From: GCA-2794515 sp034436155 | GTDB taxonomy: Bacteria > Chloroflexota > Anaerolineae > Aggregatilineales > Phototrophicaceae | Assembly (NCBI GenBank): GCA_034436155.1 | Contig: DAOTVP010000010.1 | Location: 186,001 to 250,000 of the forward strand | Direction of reading: 5' to 3' | DNA: 64,000 nucleotides | Shown: positions 26,939 to 35,584 of the stretch, in pieces | How positions within the stretch are numbered: position 1 is the first letter of the stretch | Layout of the letters: each line of letters opens with the position of its first letter | Notes under the pieces: generated by a model | What the model saw: the letters and a program-made list of their open reading frames with translations, nothing else | Database searches by the model: none | Told to the model about the DNA's origin: nothing | Made by a program: the position numbers and the translations under genes

Positions 26939-27946
26939 ATGGCTATTCGTGTTGGGATTAACGGTTTTGGGCGTATTGGTCGCCAAGTGCTAAAAGCCAT
27001 GCGCGATTATTATAAAGACTCAATTGATATTGTCGCTTTCAACGATTTAGGCGACCTCGAAACAATGGCGCATCTTTTCCGTTATGACTCTACTTATGGG
27101 CGGTATCCCGGTCAAGTTGAAGTCAGAGACGGCAACCTCATTGTAGACGGCGATTCGATTAAAGCCCTATCCGAAAAAGACCCTGCCAATATTAAATGGG
27201 GCGATTTGGGTGTAGATATTGTCATCGAAAGCACCGGTATCTTCACGGATCGTGATCAAGCCGCCAAGCATTTAGCAGGTGGCGCGAAGAAAGTGATCAT
27301 CTCTGCGCCCGCCAAAAAAGAAGACATCACCATTGTGTTGGGGGTCAACGAAGATAAATACGACCCCGCCAATCATCATGTGGTCTCGAATGCGTCTTGT
27401 ACCACCAATTGCCTCGCGCCTGCCGCCAAAGTGGTACATGATAAATACAATATCCTCAGCGCCTATATGACCACCATCCACAGCTACACCAACGACCAAC
27501 GTATTCTCGATCTACCCCATAAAGATTTGCGTCGTGCGCGTTCTGCCGCCATCAACATGATTCCCACTACCACAGGTGCGGCAAAAGCCGTTGCATTGGT
27601 CATTCCTGACCTCAAGGGTCGTTTTGATGGTATGGCGGTACGTGTGCCAACCCCAACCGTATCGCTCGTAGATTTTGTGGCGGTTACAGAACGCCCAGCC
27701 ACCAAAGATGAGATGATTGCCGCTTTTGAAGAAGCCGCTAATGGTCGCATGAAAGGCATTTTAGCGGTCGAACATTCGCAATTGGTCTCTAGCGATTTCA
27801 TCGGTAATACCTTCTCTAGCACAATTGATGTCGAATCCTGCGCCGCCAATGGCACACTCATCAAAGTAGTTGCTTGGTATGATAACGAATGGGGTTACTC
27901 AACCCGTACCGCAGATTTGACCAAATTCATCGGCGATAAACTCTAA
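26939..27946 (+). CDS. gap: Glyceraldehyde-3-phosphate dehydrogenase, type I
   Basis: Oxidises glyceraldehyde 3-phosphate to 1,3-bisphosphoglycerate with NAD in glycolysis. The 335-residue protein has the NAD fold RVGINGFGRIGRQ and the catalytic Cys154 in SNASCTTNC. HSYTNDQRILD and WYDNEWGYS are also present. The start is ATG 26939 after AGAGGAAAG; an in-frame upstream ATG at 26894 overlaps yvcK and is rejected. pgk follows after a hairpin. Confidence 0.98.
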   Translation: MAIRVGINGFGRIGRQVLKAMRDYYKDSIDIVAFNDLGDLETMAHLFRYDSTYGRYPGQVEVRDGNLIVDGDSIKALSEKDPANIKWGDLGVDIVIESTGIFTDRDQAAKHLAGGAKKVIISAPAKKEDITIVLGVNEDKYDPANHHVVSNASCTTNCLAPAAKVVHDKYNILSAYMTTIHSYTNDQRILDLPHKDLRRARSAAINMIPTTTGAAKAVALVIPDLKGRFDGMAVRVPTPTVSLVDFVAVTERPATKDEMIAAFEEAANGRMKGILAVEHSQLVSSDFIGNTFSSTIDVESCAANGTLIKVVAWYDNEWGYSTRTADLTKFIGDKL

Positions 27947-27962
27947 TTTTCTGCTGTATTGA

Positions 27963-27981
27963 GGGGGTATTTATTACCCCC
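27963..27981 (+). terminator. Weak terminator or attenuator between gap and pgk
   Basis: GGGGGTA (27963-27969) pairs with TACCCCC (27975-27981) around TTTAT, followed by only TTTG. The short T run suggests partial termination or RNA processing that adjusts gap relative to pgk. Confidence 0.6.
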
Positions 27982-28021
27982 TTTGTTCATCAACCACATT
28001 CCTTTTCAGGAGGCTCTCTTT

Positions 28022-29209
28022 ATGAATAAGATGAATATTCGTGATGTCGAATTAACGGGCAAGCGCGTTTTAGTCCGTGTCGATTTTAATGTCCCGCTCG
28101 ATGGTTCAACCGTGACCGATGACACCCGTGTCCGCGCCGCCGTCCCGACCATCAAATACATCCTCGACCAAAAACCCAAAGCAGTTATCTTGATGTCGCA
28201 TTTGGGCAGACCAAAAGACGGTCCTACACCAGAATTTTCGCTCCGCCCAACGGTGGATGTCCTCAAAAATTTGTTGGGTGTTGAGGTGTTTTTTGCCGAA
28301 GATTGCATTGGTGAAGTAGCAGATAAAGCTGTTGCCAGTTTGCCCGAGGGTGGCGTACTCATCCTCGAAAATACCCGTTTTTATAAGGGTGAAGAAAAAA
28401 ATGATCCCGAAATCGCCAAAGCATTGGCAAAACATGGCGACATTTTTGTGAATGATGCGTTTGGATCGGCACATCGCGCTCACTCATCTACGGTTGGTGT
28501 GACCGATTATTTGCCCGCCGTTGCTGGATTTTTGCTCGAAAAAGAAATTGATTATCTGGCAACCGCCATCGAATCGCCTAAACGTCCATTCATCGCTATT
28601 TTAGGTGGCGCGAAAGTATCGGATAAGATCGCCGTGATTGAGGCGCTACTCGGTAAAGTAGATGCGTTGCTAATTGGTGGTGGCATGGCGAATACCTTCC
28701 TCAAAGCGCAAGGATTAGAACTAGGTAAGTCATTGGTCGAAGCGGATGCGATTGAGACCGCTAAAATGCTCCTCGATAAAGGTGGCGATAAACTCGTCTT
28801 GCCGATAGATGCTGTCATTGGCGATAAATTTGATAACGATGCCCAACAAAAGACAATTGATGTCAGCGCAGGCGTGCCAGAAGGTTGGGCAATTTATGAT
28901 ATTGGTGAGCAAACCATCAGACAATTTGCCGCTGTTTTGAGTGGCGCGAAAACCATCGTCTGGAACGGACCGATGGGCGTGTTCGAGATGCCGAATTTCG
29001 CCAAAGGCACATTTGCTGTTGCTAAATTATTGGCTGATGAAACCGCTAAAGGCGCTGTCACGATTATCGGTGGTGGCGATTCTGCCGCGGCAATCGAGGA
29101 ATCGGGTTTGGCAGATAAAATCACCCATATCTCAACAGGTGGCGGTGCCAGCCTTGAGATGCTCGAAGGCAAAGCCTTACCGGGTGTCGTAGCCCTAAAG
29201 GATAAATGA
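28022..29209 (+). CDS. pgk: Phosphoglycerate kinase
   Basis: Transfers phosphate from 1,3-bisphosphoglycerate to ADP. The 395-residue protein has RVLVRVDFNVPLDG near the start, SHLGRPK, ENTRFYKGEEKND, FVNDAFGSAHRAHSS, LGGAKVSDK and a C-terminal GGGDSAAA nucleotide loop. The start is ATG 28022, eight bases after AGGAGG; the longer frame from 27959 runs through the hairpin and is rejected. The stop overlaps the tpiA start. Confidence 0.98.
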   Translation: MNKMNIRDVELTGKRVLVRVDFNVPLDGSTVTDDTRVRAAVPTIKYILDQKPKAVILMSHLGRPKDGPTPEFSLRPTVDVLKNLLGVEVFFAEDCIGEVADKAVASLPEGGVLILENTRFYKGEEKNDPEIAKALAKHGDIFVNDAFGSAHRAHSSTVGVTDYLPAVAGFLLEKEIDYLATAIESPKRPFIAILGGAKVSDKIAVIEALLGKVDALLIGGGMANTFLKAQGLELGKSLVEADAIETAKMLLDKGGDKLVLPIDAVIGDKFDNDAQQKTIDVSAGVPEGWAIYDIGEQTIRQFAAVLSGAKTIVWNGPMGVFEMPNFAKGTFAVAKLLADETAKGAVTIIGGGDSAAAIEESGLADKITHISTGGGASLEMLEGKALPGVVALKDK

Positions 29210-29976
29210 TGAGAACACCGATTATCGCTGGCAACTGGAAAATGCACAAAACGGTTGAGGAGTCGGTGGCATTTGTCAAAGAACTCGCACCACTCATCGC
29301 CGATTATAAGGGTGTGGAGCGCGTAGTCGCGCCCACGTTTTTAGCCTTATCGGGTGTTGCAGAGGCGCTCAAAGGCACTGATATAAAAGTATCGGCGCAA
29401 AATGCCCATTGGGAAACACATGGTGCATTCACATCGCAAATTTCACCCACCATGCTTAAAGGGTTGGTTGAGTATTGCATCATTGGACACTCGGAATGTC
29501 GGCAATATCTCGGTGAAACTGATGACATGATTAACAAAAAAGCCAAAGCCTTGCTCGCACACGACATCAAACCGATTATCGCCGTTGGTGAAAGTTTGAC
29601 ACAAAACGAAGCGGGTGAAACTGAGCCATTTGTTAGTGGGCAAGTGCGTGCCGCTTTAGCAGGTATTAGCCAAGCGGATATGGCGCAAGTCGTCATCGCC
29701 TATGAACCGATATGGGCAATCGGCACAGGCAAAAATGCCGATGCACAAACTGCCAACCGTATTTGTGGCATGATTCGCGCTACACTCGCCGAATTGTATG
29801 GCGATGATGTGGCACAAGCCACGCGAATTCAATATGGTGGCAGTGTAAAACCCAATAATATGCTAGACTATATGTCACAAGAACATATAGATGGCGGTTT
29901 GGTAGGTGGCGCATCGCTCCAAGTGGCGGATTTTGTGGCACTCATCCAAGCCTCTGCCCAAGCTAAGGGAGTATGA
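29206..29976 (+). CDS. tpiA: Triosephosphate isomerase
   Basis: Interconverts dihydroxyacetone phosphate and glyceraldehyde 3-phosphate. The 256-residue barrel has GNWKMHK (lysine), the catalytic His95 in IIGHSECR and Glu167 in AYEPIWAIGTG, plus the GGSVKPNN phosphate loop. Two tandem ATG codons (29206 and 29209) make the start uncertain by one residue; both overlap the pgk stop. It ends gap-pgk-tpiA and carries AAGGGAG near its 3' end, which serves the next gene. Confidence 0.98.
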   Translation: MMRTPIIAGNWKMHKTVEESVAFVKELAPLIADYKGVERVVAPTFLALSGVAEALKGTDIKVSAQNAHWETHGAFTSQISPTMLKGLVEYCIIGHSECRQYLGETDDMINKKAKALLAHDIKPIIAVGESLTQNEAGETEPFVSGQVRAALAGISQADMAQVVIAYEPIWAIGTGKNADAQTANRICGMIRATLAELYGDDVAQATRIQYGGSVKPNNMLDYMSQEHIDGGLVGGASLQVADFVALIQASAQAKGV

Positions 29977-29979
29977 CAT

Positions 29980-31164
29980 CTGGTTGTCATTGATTTTTTT
30001 CTCGCATTAGGCTTCGTGTTGGCGCTTTTTTATGGATTGCGCCAGCTAGAGCGATGGTTACATCAACATATTTTCAAGGTGGGATGGCTGATTTTCAAAA
30101 ATTTTCAACATACCACCTTGATTTATTACACCTTTTTCCTGCCAGGGGTCATCCTCAATCAATTGGTGTATTGGTTGGTAGCGGGTGTATTAGATGTACG
30201 AGCAGAACGTGCCATTCGTCTGCCCGAAAAACAAGAAGTCGCCGAGTTAAAACTCAATTTTATTAAACTCTCCAAAAAAGCCAGCCCCGCCAAAGTGAGC
30301 ATCATCTCGCTATCCCCATTTTTGGCGGGATTGTTATTCATCCTCATTGCCATGAATAATATTTTTCATGTGAATACCGCCTTCGCCGATTTTGACGGCA
30401 CATTAAATAGCTTCTTCACCAGTATTGGACGCATCACCAACGTCCCCGATTTTTGGTTGTGGGCATATTTGTTGTTCACGGTTGCCAATACCATGATGCC
30501 CGATTTTAAGCAGATTTATGGCTTACGGCTGATTTTAACCATCATTGGCGTGATTTTTATCGCGTTATTATTCATCGGGGTTGGGGATGAAATCGCCAAT
30601 GCGACCATCAACGGACCTATATTAAGTCTCTTGAATACTCTATCAGGCGCATTCGCATTTGTGATTATATTAGATATAGTTGTTGTGGGAATTTTAGCTA
30701 TCATCGAAAATAGCATTGAATTGATAACAGGTGATAGTGCCACCTTCAAAAATGGCAAACTCATCGCCATGCGCCGTGAAGAGGTGATCGCCCTCCGCAA
30801 TCAAGATCGTGCCAAAAAATTACAAGCCCTCAAAGAACCCAAACAATTATCCCCACTGACAGGTGCGCCTTCGATTTACAAATTGCCTTTACCCATACCA
30901 GGTGCGCCAGGTGTTGAACCGATTACGCCTGTGCCAACGGCGATTCTGTCTGCCCCACCACCACCGCCATCATTGGGCAAACCAACCAGAGAAGAACCCA
31001 AAGTTATCACTGTTCCCGCCGATGATAAGCCACCCAAACCGCCGATGCCACCGCCGCGTGCCATTGTGTTTGGAGGGACTGCCGCCGATAAAACAGATGA
31101 TGAGGATGACGAAGATAAAGCCGATGATGATGTGCGTTATGAGGACATCGAAGAATCACCCTGA
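29980..31164 (+). CDS. Unknown membrane protein with Pro-rich acidic tail, probable CTG start
   Basis: I do not recognise this protein. It has about five or six hydrophobic segments, then a cytoplasmic tail rich in proline (PPPPPSLG) and a strongly acidic end (DDEDDEDKADDD). The first ATG/GTG-type start in frame, GTG 30016, would cut the first helix in half. CTG 29980 lies eight bases after AAGGGAG (29965-29971) and gives a complete first helix (VVIDFFLALGFVLALFYGL), so a CTG start giving about 394 residues is preferred. The frame is bounded upstream by the tpiA stop at 29974-29976. Its 3' end overlaps the convergent transferase gene by 28 bases. Confidence 0.7.
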   Translation: MVVIDFFLALGFVLALFYGLRQLERWLHQHIFKVGWLIFKNFQHTTLIYYTFFLPGVILNQLVYWLVAGVLDVRAERAIRLPEKQEVAELKLNFIKLSKKASPAKVSIISLSPFLAGLLFILIAMNNIFHVNTAFADFDGTLNSFFTSIGRITNVPDFWLWAYLLFTVANTMMPDFKQIYGLRLILTIIGVIFIALLFIGVGDEIANATINGPILSLLNTLSGAFAFVIILDIVVVGILAIIENSIELITGDSATFKNGKLIAMRREEVIALRNQDRAKKLQALKEPKQLSPLTGAPSIYKLPLPIPGAPGVEPITPVPTAILSAPPPPPSLGKPTREEPKVITVPADDKPPKPPMPPPRAIVFGGTAADKTDDEDDEDKADDDVRYEDIEESP

Positions 31165-32204
31165 GCGGATGAATATCGGCTTAGGATGATAAATCCGATG
31201 ATAATGAGCAATATCATCACGCTAAACGCGATAAACTTGAACATCTGGCTGGTGGTGATGAGCGTTAAAATGCCGAAACACGCACAAAATAGATAATACG
31301 CATACACAATTTGGCGCTGAGAAAATCCCATATCCAACAACCGAAAATGGATGTGTCCCCTATCGCCTTGCATGGGGTTACGCCCTTGTCGGATGCGATT
31401 GGTTGCTTGCCATGCCAAATCCATCAACGGCAAACCCATCACTAATAAAATTGTCGCCATTTTTGCCCCGCCAATGATGCTCAATGTGCCGAGCAAGTAT
31501 CCCAGAAAGTATGCCCCTCCACCGAGAAAAAGTTGGGCGGGATAGGTGTTATACAATAAAAACGCCAATGTAGACCCCATCATCGCTAATGGCAACAATC
31601 CGACACTGGTTTGGAACAAGATAAAGGTGCTGTGGATGAATAACATTGCCCCCGCAATGAAAGCCACTCCTGTGGCGAGACCATCTAATCCATCCATAAA
31701 ATTGGTCGTATTCATCATCAAGCCCAGCCAAAACATGGTCAGCGTCACTGTCACCAGATGTGACCAGCCATCGATTTGTTGACCAGTGAACGGATTATTA
31801 AACGTCTCAATAAATATCTGGAATAAAACGGCAATCCCCGCCGCGAAAATTTGCCCAATGCCCAATTGGACGGCGTTAAATTCAAAAATATCATCTAAAA
31901 CGGCGATGATGAACAAAAATGTCCCGCCCAATAATAACCCCGTTACGCGGATAATTTCGGCGGGGTCGAAACGCGGTATCGGCAACCATTGGGCGATGAT
32001 AACCGCGATGGTGAAGCCAAAAAATATCGCCACCCCGCCCATTTTAGACACACCGCGCAAATCACCCTCGTTCACACGCCTACCCCCCGCCTTTGATGTG
32101 ATACCCCATTTCCGCCCCAACACCGACATAATCGGCGTGAGCAGGAGCGTAATCGAAAAAGCAGTCAGAAATACAATTAAAAACGCGCTCAATTCCAGCG
32201 ACAT
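31137..32204 (-). CDS. WecA/TagO/MraY-family polyprenyl-phosphate sugar-1-phosphate transferase
   Basis: A 355-residue membrane enzyme with about ten or eleven helices. It would transfer HexNAc-1-phosphate from a UDP-sugar to undecaprenyl phosphate, the first step of lipid-linked glycan synthesis. The catalytic aspartates are in VLDDIFEF and NFMDGLDGLATG. The cytoplasmic HxH-type loop is GDRGHIHFRLLDMG, with the usual second histidine of HxHH replaced by Phe. That and the DGLDG motif favour WecA/TagO over MraY. The start is ATG 32204, one base after the upp stop. Confidence 0.9.
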   Translation of the reverse strand: MSLELSAFLIVFLTAFSITLLLTPIMSVLGRKWGITSKAGGRRVNEGDLRGVSKMGGVAIFFGFTIAVIIAQWLPIPRFDPAEIIRVTGLLLGGTFLFIIAVLDDIFEFNAVQLGIGQIFAAGIAVLFQIFIETFNNPFTGQQIDGWSHLVTVTLTMFWLGLMMNTTNFMDGLDGLATGVAFIAGAMLFIHSTFILFQTSVGLLPLAMMGSTLAFLLYNTYPAQLFLGGGAYFLGYLLGTLSIIGGAKMATILLVMGLPLMDLAWQATNRIRQGRNPMQGDRGHIHFRLLDMGFSQRQIVYAYYLFCACFGILTLITTSQMFKFIAFSVMILLIIIGFIILSRYSSAQGDSSMSS

Positions 32205-32205
32205 A

Positions 32206-32832
32206 TCAGCCCGTCCCAAATTGTCTATCGCCCGCATCACCCAACCCAGGCACAATGAAACCAATATCGTTCAATTTTTCATCCACTGCGCCGACATAAA
32301 TCTGCACATCGGGATGAGCATCATTCAGGCGTTTTATGCCTTCTGGAGCGGCGAGTAATCCCATAAATTTGATATTTTTCACACCCCACTCTTTGAGGAT
32401 GTCGACCGTTGCCACCGCAGATCCGCCTGTTGCTAACATCGGGTCGAGGATGATACATAATTCGACAGTGGCATGGGTTGGCAATTTATTATAATACTGC
32501 ACAGGGCGTAGCGTGTGTTCATCTCGATACAACCCGATATGCCATACTTGGGCATCGGGTAATAATTTCATCACCCCCTCTACCAAGCCTAGACCCGCCC
32601 GTAAAATGGGAATAAGCCCAATTTTATCGTTGGCGAAAAAGCCTTTGGCTTCGCCCATCGGGGTTTCTACAGTACGGGGTGCAAGATTGAGGTCTTGTGT
32701 CACTTCATAACTCAATAATAAAGCCAACTCATGGACTAAATCTCGAAAAACACGATAATTTGTGGATTTATCGCGCAAAACAGTCAGTTTATGAAGCACC
32801 AATGGATGTTTAGAAATATGTACGTTGGTCAT
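32206..32832 (-). CDS. upp: Uracil phosphoribosyltransferase
   Basis: Salvages uracil with PRPP to UMP. The 208-residue protein has the family elements LIPILRAGLG, IGLYRDEHTLRP and the PRPP loop ILDPMLATGGSA, and the uracil-binding GFIVPGLGDAGDR ends the protein. The start is preceded by AGAGAGGA. It has a near-perfect promoter (32864-32892) that overlaps the ruvB promoter. The transferase gene follows after one base. Confidence 0.98.
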   Translation of the reverse strand: MTNVHISKHPLVLHKLTVLRDKSTNYRVFRDLVHELALLLSYEVTQDLNLAPRTVETPMGEAKGFFANDKIGLIPILRAGLGLVEGVMKLLPDAQVWHIGLYRDEHTLRPVQYYNKLPTHATVELCIILDPMLATGGSAVATVDILKEWGVKNIKFMGLLAAPEGIKRLNDAHPDVQIYVGAVDEKLNDIGFIVPGLGDAGDRQFGTG

Positions 32833-32863
32833 CTATAAAAAATCCTCTCTTGTGGCAACTAGC

Positions 32864-32892
32864 ATTTTACGCGCCAATTTGCGCCCTGTCAA
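32864..32892 (-). promoter_or_regulatory. upp: Sigma-70 promoter of upp
   Basis: On the minus strand TTGACA (32892-32887), a 17-base spacer and TAAAAT (32869-32864). Transcription would start near 32857. The -35 hexamer shares bases with the -35 of the divergent ruvB promoter. Confidence 0.78.
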
Positions 32893-32900
32893 AAATTGGC
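32873..32900. promoter_or_regulatory. Inverted repeat across the divergent upp/ruvB promoters
   Basis: GCCAATTT (32873-32880) and AAATTGGC (32893-32900) are perfect inverted halves separated by 12 bases. The dyad covers the upp spacer and -35 and the ruvB -35, so a bound dimer could control both. It could also be an RNA hairpin, but it lies upstream of both predicted start sites, so an operator is more likely. Confidence 0.5.
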
Positions 32901-32914
32901 TTTTATACTATACT
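32886..32914 (+). promoter_or_regulatory. ruvB: Candidate promoter of ruvB-queA
   Basis: CTGTCA (32886-32891), a 17-base spacer and TATACT (32909-32914), with a second TATACT overlapping at 32904-32909. Transcription would begin near 32921, about 29 bases before the ruvB start. Confidence 0.55.
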
Positions 32915-32949
32915 TTAGAACATATTACTCATCTTTGGGAGCAAAGCGC

Positions 32950-34020
32950 ATGTCCGATGATGGACGGTTAACCAATTCTGCCTTACAAAAAAATGAACGT
33001 GACAATATCGCCCTGCGTCCACAATTACTTCAAGATATTATCGGTCAAGACCGTGTGCGCGAGAATCTGAAAATCATGATTGATGCCGCCAAAACGCGCA
33101 AAGAACCCCTCGACCATGTGTTGTTTTACGGTCCGCCAGGGTTGGGTAAAACATCGCTGGCGCATGTTATCGCCAACGAGATGGGCGCGAAAATCCATGT
33201 CACGGCGGGACCTTCGATTGAAAGGTCTGGCGACCTCGCCGCTATCCTCACGCACATGAAACAAGGTGATATTTTATTCATTGATGAGGTGCATCGGCTC
33301 GGACGCGCCGTAGAAGAAATTTTGTATCCTGCGATGGAAGATTTTAAGCTAGATATTGTCATCGGCAAGGGACCCGCCGCCAAAAATGTGCGCCTGAATT
33401 TGCCCCGTTTTACGGTGATTGGTGCGACCACTCGTTTATCCTTGTTGGCGGGTCCGTTACGTGACCGCTTCGGCGCACGCTTTCGCATGGATTATTACGA
33501 CCAAGCCGCGATGGAATTCATCCTGAATCGGGCGGCTGGGTTGCTCAAAGTGACCATCGAACCACAAGGCGCATCCGAAATTGCTACACGCTCTCGTGGT
33601 ACACCCCGTGTTGGTTTGCGCTTATTGCGCCGTGTGCGTGATTACGCCCAAACACGAGCGGCAGGGGTTATCACTCAAGCCGTTGCAATCGAAGCCTTGC
33701 AACTCATGGAAATTGACCATCTTGGTTTAGACGAAATTGACCGCCGTCTCCTGAGTACGATTATCGAGAAATTTGGTGGGGGACCCGTTGGGTTAGAGAC
33801 GATTGCCGCGGCGATTAGCGAAGACCGCGCCACGATTATGGATGTGTATGAACCCTATTTGCTCCAACTCGGATTTTTAGACCGCACACCTCGCGGACGT
33901 GTCGCAACTCCTTTGGCGTATGCCCATTTGGGCTTACGCTATGATAATCCGCCGTATATCAAATTGCCCTATTCGGATGATGAAGACCCCGATATGCCTA
34001 CTCAAGAACCTTTATTGTGA
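32950..34020 (+). CDS. ruvB: Holliday junction branch-migration ATPase RuvB
   Basis: The hexameric AAA+ motor that drives branch migration with RuvA. The 356-residue protein has LRPQLLQDIIGQ, Walker A GPPGLGKTS and Walker B ILFIDEVHRL. The sensor region GATTRLSLLAGPLRDRFG and the winged-helix end FLDRTPRGRVATPLAY are also present. The start is ATG 32950 with GGGAG about eight bases ahead; the frame upstream to 32896 contains the promoter and is rejected. queA follows after six bases, a common bacterial pairing. Confidence 0.98.
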   Translation: MSDDGRLTNSALQKNERDNIALRPQLLQDIIGQDRVRENLKIMIDAAKTRKEPLDHVLFYGPPGLGKTSLAHVIANEMGAKIHVTAGPSIERSGDLAAILTHMKQGDILFIDEVHRLGRAVEEILYPAMEDFKLDIVIGKGPAAKNVRLNLPRFTVIGATTRLSLLAGPLRDRFGARFRMDYYDQAAMEFILNRAAGLLKVTIEPQGASEIATRSRGTPRVGLRLLRRVRDYAQTRAAGVITQAVAIEALQLMEIDHLGLDEIDRRLLSTIIEKFGGGPVGLETIAAAISEDRATIMDVYEPYLLQLGFLDRTPRGRVATPLAYAHLGLRYDNPPYIKLPYSDDEDPDMPTQEPLL

Positions 34021-34026
34021 GGATGT

Positions 34027-35097
34027 ATGCGTTTATCTGATTTTGATTACGATTTACCCAACCATTTTATCGCCCAAACACCATTAGAACCGCGTGACTC
34101 ATCCAAATTGATGGTGATTAATCGCGCCGATAAAAGCATCCAACATCGGATTTTCCGCGAGATAACCGATTATCTGAACGCGGGGGATGTGTTGGTGATG
34201 AACAACACCCGCGTGATTCCCGCCCGTATTGCGGGTTTTCGCGCCGATACAGGTGGAAAACTAGAGGTTTTGCTCTTACGCCAATTGGATGATACCACAT
34301 GGCGCGTCCTCATCGGCGGAAAGCAAGCAAAAATCGGCATGGTGATTGGTTTCCCAAAGACAACCATCACGGCAGAAGTCTTAGAAGCCACCGAAGATGA
34401 ACCAGAACGGGTTATTCGTTTTAGCCAACCAGTAAATGATTTGTTGGTCGAAATCGGCGAGACCCCCCTCCCGCCGTATATTCATACCCGTTTGGATGAT
34501 AAAGAACGCTACCAAACGGTTTATAGTCGTCATGAGGGGTCTGCCGCTGCCCCAACCGCAGGCTTGCATTTCACACCCGAATTGTTGCTAAAATTACGTG
34601 AAAAAGGGGTGATTTTTGCGTATTGCACGTTGCATGTCGGTTTAGACACCTTTCAACCTGTCAAAGTGGATAATATCGCCGACCATAAAATTCACGCCGA
34701 AGAAGCAATCCTAACCAACGAAAACGCCGAAATTATCAACAAGGCAAAACTGGCGGGCGGGCGCATTGTCGCTGTTGGAACAACCTCTGTTCGCACACTC
34801 GAAACGGCAGGCATTTTAAGCGCAGGTGGCGATCCAAGCAATCCCGCCGCATTGGGTGATGTATGCCCATGGAAACCTGTTGTCGCATTTCAAGCTGATA
34901 CGCAGTTATATATCTATCCCTCGTATAAATGGCGCGTGGTAGATGCCATGATCACCAATTTTCACTTACCCAAATCGAGTTTGTTGATGATGATTTCGTC
35001 ATTTGCAGGGCGCGAATTGATTTTAGATGCCTATGAAACTGCCAAACGTGAAAATTACCGATTTTTCTCATTTGGCGATGCGATGCTGATTTTATAA
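34027..35097 (+). CDS. queA: S-adenosylmethionine:tRNA ribosyltransferase-isomerase QueA
   Basis: Builds epoxyqueuosine on tRNA from SAM and preQ1-modified tRNA. The 356-residue protein has FDYDLPNHFIAQTP at the start, then LVMNNTRVIPAR, YQTVYSRHEGSAAAPTAGLHF and NFHLPKSSLLMMISSFAG, all standard QueA motifs. It is in an operon with ruvB. The rplU promoter begins on the base after its stop. Confidence 0.98.
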   Translation: MRLSDFDYDLPNHFIAQTPLEPRDSSKLMVINRADKSIQHRIFREITDYLNAGDVLVMNNTRVIPARIAGFRADTGGKLEVLLLRQLDDTTWRVLIGGKQAKIGMVIGFPKTTITAEVLEATEDEPERVIRFSQPVNDLLVEIGETPLPPYIHTRLDDKERYQTVYSRHEGSAAAPTAGLHFTPELLLKLREKGVIFAYCTLHVGLDTFQPVKVDNIADHKIHAEEAILTNENAEIINKAKLAGGRIVAVGTTSVRTLETAGILSAGGDPSNPAALGDVCPWKPVVAFQADTQLYIYPSYKWRVVDAMITNFHLPKSSLLMMISSFAGRELILDAYETAKRENYRFFSFGDAMLIL

Positions 35098-35126
35098 TTG
35101 ACCTTTTGTGGGTAATATCCTATAAT
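35098..35126 (+). promoter_or_regulatory. rplU: Sigma-70 promoter of rplU-rpmA
   Basis: TTGACC (35098-35103), a 17-base spacer and a perfect TATAAT (35121-35126). The transcript would start near 35133 and carry a leader of about 115 bases before the rplU ATG. Confidence 0.85.
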
Positions 35127-35165
35127 TCAAATTCGCATTAGATACAATTTTATGGTTATTCGTCT

Positions 35166-35218
35166 GGCAGAAATGCCCTTCTTCCCCGTTTATCTGCCCG
35201 CAATGCGTTGCGTTAACG
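35166..35218 (+). ncRNA. Structured 5' leader of rplU-rpmA
   Basis: Within the leader GGCA-GAAA-TGCC (35166-35177) is a hairpin with a GNRA tetraloop. CGCAA-TGCG-TTGCG (35199-35212) is a second perfect hairpin, followed by the palindrome CGTTAACG (35211-35218). Such leaders often bind the ribosomal protein they encode. The regulatory role here is inferred, and the stems are short. Confidence 0.4.
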
Positions 35219-35246
35219 GAGAAAAAGCGAAGATTGGAGCAAAAGA

Positions 35247-35561
35247 ATGTACGCAATTATACGGTCTGGTGGACGGCAATATCGTGCCGAAGTTGGCAAG
35301 ACGATAGATGTCGAAAAACTTCCTTACCAAGAAAATGAAAGTTTTGTGATTGATGATGTGTTGTTGATTGGTAATGACGATAAAACCGTCATCGGTCAAC
35401 CGCGTGTCGAAGGTGCAAAAGTGAAGGCGACGGTTGTGTCGCAATTCAAAGGCAAAAAGGTGGTGGTTTTCCGCTATCGTCAACGCACCAACTATCGCCG
35501 TAAAACAGGGCATCGTCAACACTATACACGCCTTCGTGTTGATGAAATTACAGTCGGTTAA
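35247..35561 (+). CDS. rplU: 50S ribosomal protein L21
   Basis: A 104-residue large-subunit protein that binds 23S rRNA. It opens MYAIIRSGGRQYR and ends in the family-typical KTGHRQHYTRLRVDEI. GGAG lies seven bases before the ATG. rpmA follows after 23 bases, the usual bacterial order. Confidence 0.98.
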   Translation: MYAIIRSGGRQYRAEVGKTIDVEKLPYQENESFVIDDVLLIGNDDKTVIGQPRVEGAKVKATVVSQFKGKKVVVFRYRQRTNYRRKTGHRQHYTRLRVDEITVG

Positions 35562-35584
35562 TTGTTAGAGGATAGAGGTGAACA

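Noticed and set aside
35152..35307. Possible 51-codon upstream ORF overlapping rplU
   Set aside because: It has no ribosome site, overlaps the structured leader and rplU in another frame, and shows no recognisable motif, so chance is more likely.
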